From Firmicutes bacterium UBA4881 (GTDB taxonomy: Bacteria; Bacillota; DTU065), in contig DHDH01000029.1 of the NCBI GenBank assembly GCA_002399235.1, positions 9,563 to 73,562 of the forward strand: a stretch of DNA of 64,000 nucleotides, read 5' to 3'. How positions within the stretch are numbered: position 1 is the stretch's first letter; each line of letters begins with the position of its first letter. The notes under the pieces are model-generated. The model did no database searches. It saw nothing but the letters and a program-made list of their open reading frames with translations, and was not told where the DNA came from. The translations under genes were made by a program, and so were the position numbers. This document shows positions 62,451-64,000 of this stretch, piece after piece.

Positions 62451-64000
62451 ATGTATTTATTGTTCTTTATCGTTTCCTTATTATCTTTATGGTTACTTTT
62501 TTCTCAATCAGCTAAGGCCCAAAGTGGAGACCAACTTTTTTACGATGATTTTTCTAAAGCTAAACCCGAATGGCAATTTATCCGCGATACCTGGGGACTT
62601 AGGGATGGATTGCTAGCCCATGATGTCTATGCTATTGGTGCAGTTTATGTAGGTAATGACCAATGGCAAGATTATGAATGGGAAACTACCTTTAAGATTA
62701 CTGAATATGGTAACGAACACGGTTCGTTAACATTTTTTACTAGAATGAGTGAACTGTGGGTAGGGTATGGTGTGACTGTCAATCAAAAAAGTATTGACCT
62801 TTTAAGGTATGATGGCGCTTGGAATGAGAAATTCGAGTTAGGCCACAGTGTACCAGGGTTGTTAGCTGACAAATGGTATAAATTGAAAGTTTCTATTCGT
62901 GGTAATCAAATTGAGGTTTATTTAGATGATCAACTACTCATTAGTGCGGCTGATCCTGATAACCTTTATACCCATGGAAGCGCATCTTGTTATGCAGATT
63001 ACACTAAAGCCATAATAAAAGAAGTTATCGTTACCGAACTAGAACCTGGCGAAATTATCCAGGTCTCTAACGCCCAAAGTAACGATATACTCCATGAAGA
63101 TGAATCTAATTGGCCCGGCTATCTCCCCCAAGGCGGCAGTGACGCTCTGGGAGTTAAACATATTATGCTTTGGTATTCTCATTTTGATTGGCATGAGCCA
63201 GAGATGTTACCCTATGTAGCCTTTGGTAAACGCAATAATCTCCAAGATCCAAACTTAGTAAAATATGTTGATTGGTTTTATGACACTTTCCTTTTCCTTT
63301 ATAATTTTGGCGATTGTCGGGTTACTCCTACCGATATTAATAAATGGAACTTTTGGCTTGATAAACTTTTTGCACCAGGAAAAGATTTAGATAGCTTTAA
63401 TAACACTGTTGATATAGTTAGAGAACAAGGAGTGGCTAACCCTGATCATAAAGTAAAGGTTATCCTCATGATTCCTCATCCTAGTGTAGAACAAAGTAAT
63501 TTTGGCTCCTTAGATGGTACTAGCCCTAGCTTAAACTTTTCTCTAAAAGATCAATCAGCAGAAGAAGCTAATGAACAAAGGTTTAATGCTGTTAAATGGT
63601 ATATAGACCAATGCTTGCAGAAGATCCAAAATGATAAGTATAATAACCTGGAATTAGTTGGTTTTTACTGGATGGAAGAGGCAGCTGATAGTGTTGACGG
63701 CCTTCTAATTCAAAGAACTAGCGAATATATTCATAATCGGGACCTGAAACTATTCTGGATACCAATGTTTGACGCTATTGGATATAAAGAGTGGCGCCAA
63801 AGAGGCTTTGATGCAGTTATGATGCAACCAAATTACTTTTGGCCAGAAAAGCTAAAACCTGTACGTATCGAAAGAACTGCAGCTATGGCTCGCAAATATC
63901 ATATGGGTGTAGAGGTTGAATTTGATGGTTCTGTAGCTAACCCCTTCTTTCGAAAGCGCTTCTATGAGTATTTAGATTATGGTGCTAAAACACGCTTTAT
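62451..64000 (+). CDS. Secreted DUF4855 domain protein, partial (right edge)
   Basis: An open frame of 516 codons from the ATG at 62451 (AGGAGG upstream) to the window end, C-terminus missing. A signal peptide (LFFIVSLLSLWLLFSQSAKA) precedes a LamG/DUF1080-type beta-sandwich domain (about 30-200: DQLFYDDFSKAKPEW, YKLKVSIRGNQIEVYLDDQLL). It is followed by the DUF4855 region (LGVKHIMLWYS, GFYWMEEAAD, EWRQRGFDAVMMQPNYFW, MGVEVEFDG), a glycosidase-like barrel. DUF4855 proteins are thought to act on polysaccharides, but no activity is assigned. Confidence 0.85.
   Translation, partial: MYLLFFIVSLLSLWLLFSQSAKAQSGDQLFYDDFSKAKPEWQFIRDTWGLRDGLLAHDVYAIGAVYVGNDQWQDYEWETTFKITEYGNEHGSLTFFTRMSELWVGYGVTVNQKSIDLLRYDGAWNEKFELGHSVPGLLADKWYKLKVSIRGNQIEVYLDDQLLISAADPDNLYTHGSASCYADYTKAIIKEVIVTELEPGEIIQVSNAQSNDILHEDESNWPGYLPQGGSDALGVKHIMLWYSHFDWHEPEMLPYVAFGKRNNLQDPNLVKYVDWFYDTFLFLYNFGDCRVTPTDINKWNFWLDKLFAPGKDLDSFNNTVDIVREQGVANPDHKVKVILMIPHPSVEQSNFGSLDGTSPSLNFSLKDQSAEEANEQRFNAVKWYIDQCLQKIQNDKYNNLELVGFYWMEEAADSVDGLLIQRTSEYIHNRDLKLFWIPMFDAIGYKEWRQRGFDAVMMQPNYFWPEKLKPVRIERTAAMARKYHMGVEVEFDGSVANPFFRKRFYEYLDYGAKTRF

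Overview
The window reads as chromosome of a low-G+C, anaerobic, endospore-forming member of the Firmicutes (Clostridia-like). The basis is a complete spoIIIA operon, an intact sigK, a CD1247-type zinc-ribbon protein, a ferredoxin-linked aldo/keto reductase, an IscR-IscS-IscU set, and gene orders (efp-pepQ-aro, accBC-asp23-nusB-xseAB-ispA, alaS-ireB-ruvX-mltG-U32) that are typical of that class. I do not assign a genus.

Layout. From about 12.9 kb down to position 1, one long minus-strand run carries spoIIIAA-AH, accB, accC, asp23, amaP, a DUF2273 gene, nusB, a TsaD-like M22 gene, a histidine phosphatase gene, xseA, xseB, ispA and a DUF212 membrane protein gene. It then enters about 500 nt of G+C-richer, highly structured DNA that I interpret as an OLE RNA gene running off the left edge. 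From 12.9 to 21.5 kb the conserved block is broken by accessory DNA: a DUF4434 gene, a decayed region (a frameshifted secreted-protein gene, a rotted partial duplicate of csoR-copA, fragments of other genes), the intact csoR-copA copper operon with its operator, and a DUF3298-type secreted protein. From 21.5 to 26.8 kb the minus-strand core resumes with a CD1247-like gene, efp, pepQ, aroQ, aroB, aroK and aroC.

From 26.9 to 32.2 kb is a plus-strand island: a cadC-cadA-like metal efflux pair, an orphan Csx17-like gene (the large-subunit protein of subtype I-U/I-G CRISPR systems) with no other cas gene or array in view, and a YbaK deacylase. From 32.2 to 43.9 kb, mostly minus strand, come a lipoprotein, an ABC-2 exporter, aroE, pmbA/tldD, a 57-aa gene, yqeH-yqeG, a solitary large serine recombinase, and an HD-GYP-type protein. 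From 44.1 to 49.9 kb are two secreted proteins sharing a near-duplicate beta-sandwich domain (one fused to a GDPD enzyme), sigK, a U32 peptidase, mltG and a DUF1292 protein. From 50.0 to 60.2 kb come ruvX, an aldo/keto reductase, a large membrane-anchored protein, ireB, alaS, an AI-2E-type permease, small envelope or PRC-barrel proteins, and iscU-iscS-iscR with a clear IscR operator. The right edge has a multidomain metallophosphoesterase and a truncated DUF4855 protein.

How the genes fit together. The core supports sporulation (the SpoIIIA channel and SigK), fatty-acid initiation (AccBC), the shikimate pathway (aroQBKC and aroE), isoprenoids (IspA), Fe-S assembly and translation. Copper and cadmium/zinc export are each controlled by a recognisable repressor and operator. 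The items most worth a second look are the OLE RNA locus, the orphan Csx17-like protein with a perfect 9-bp hairpin before its ribosome binding site, the very short SpoIIIAF, and the decayed accessory region.
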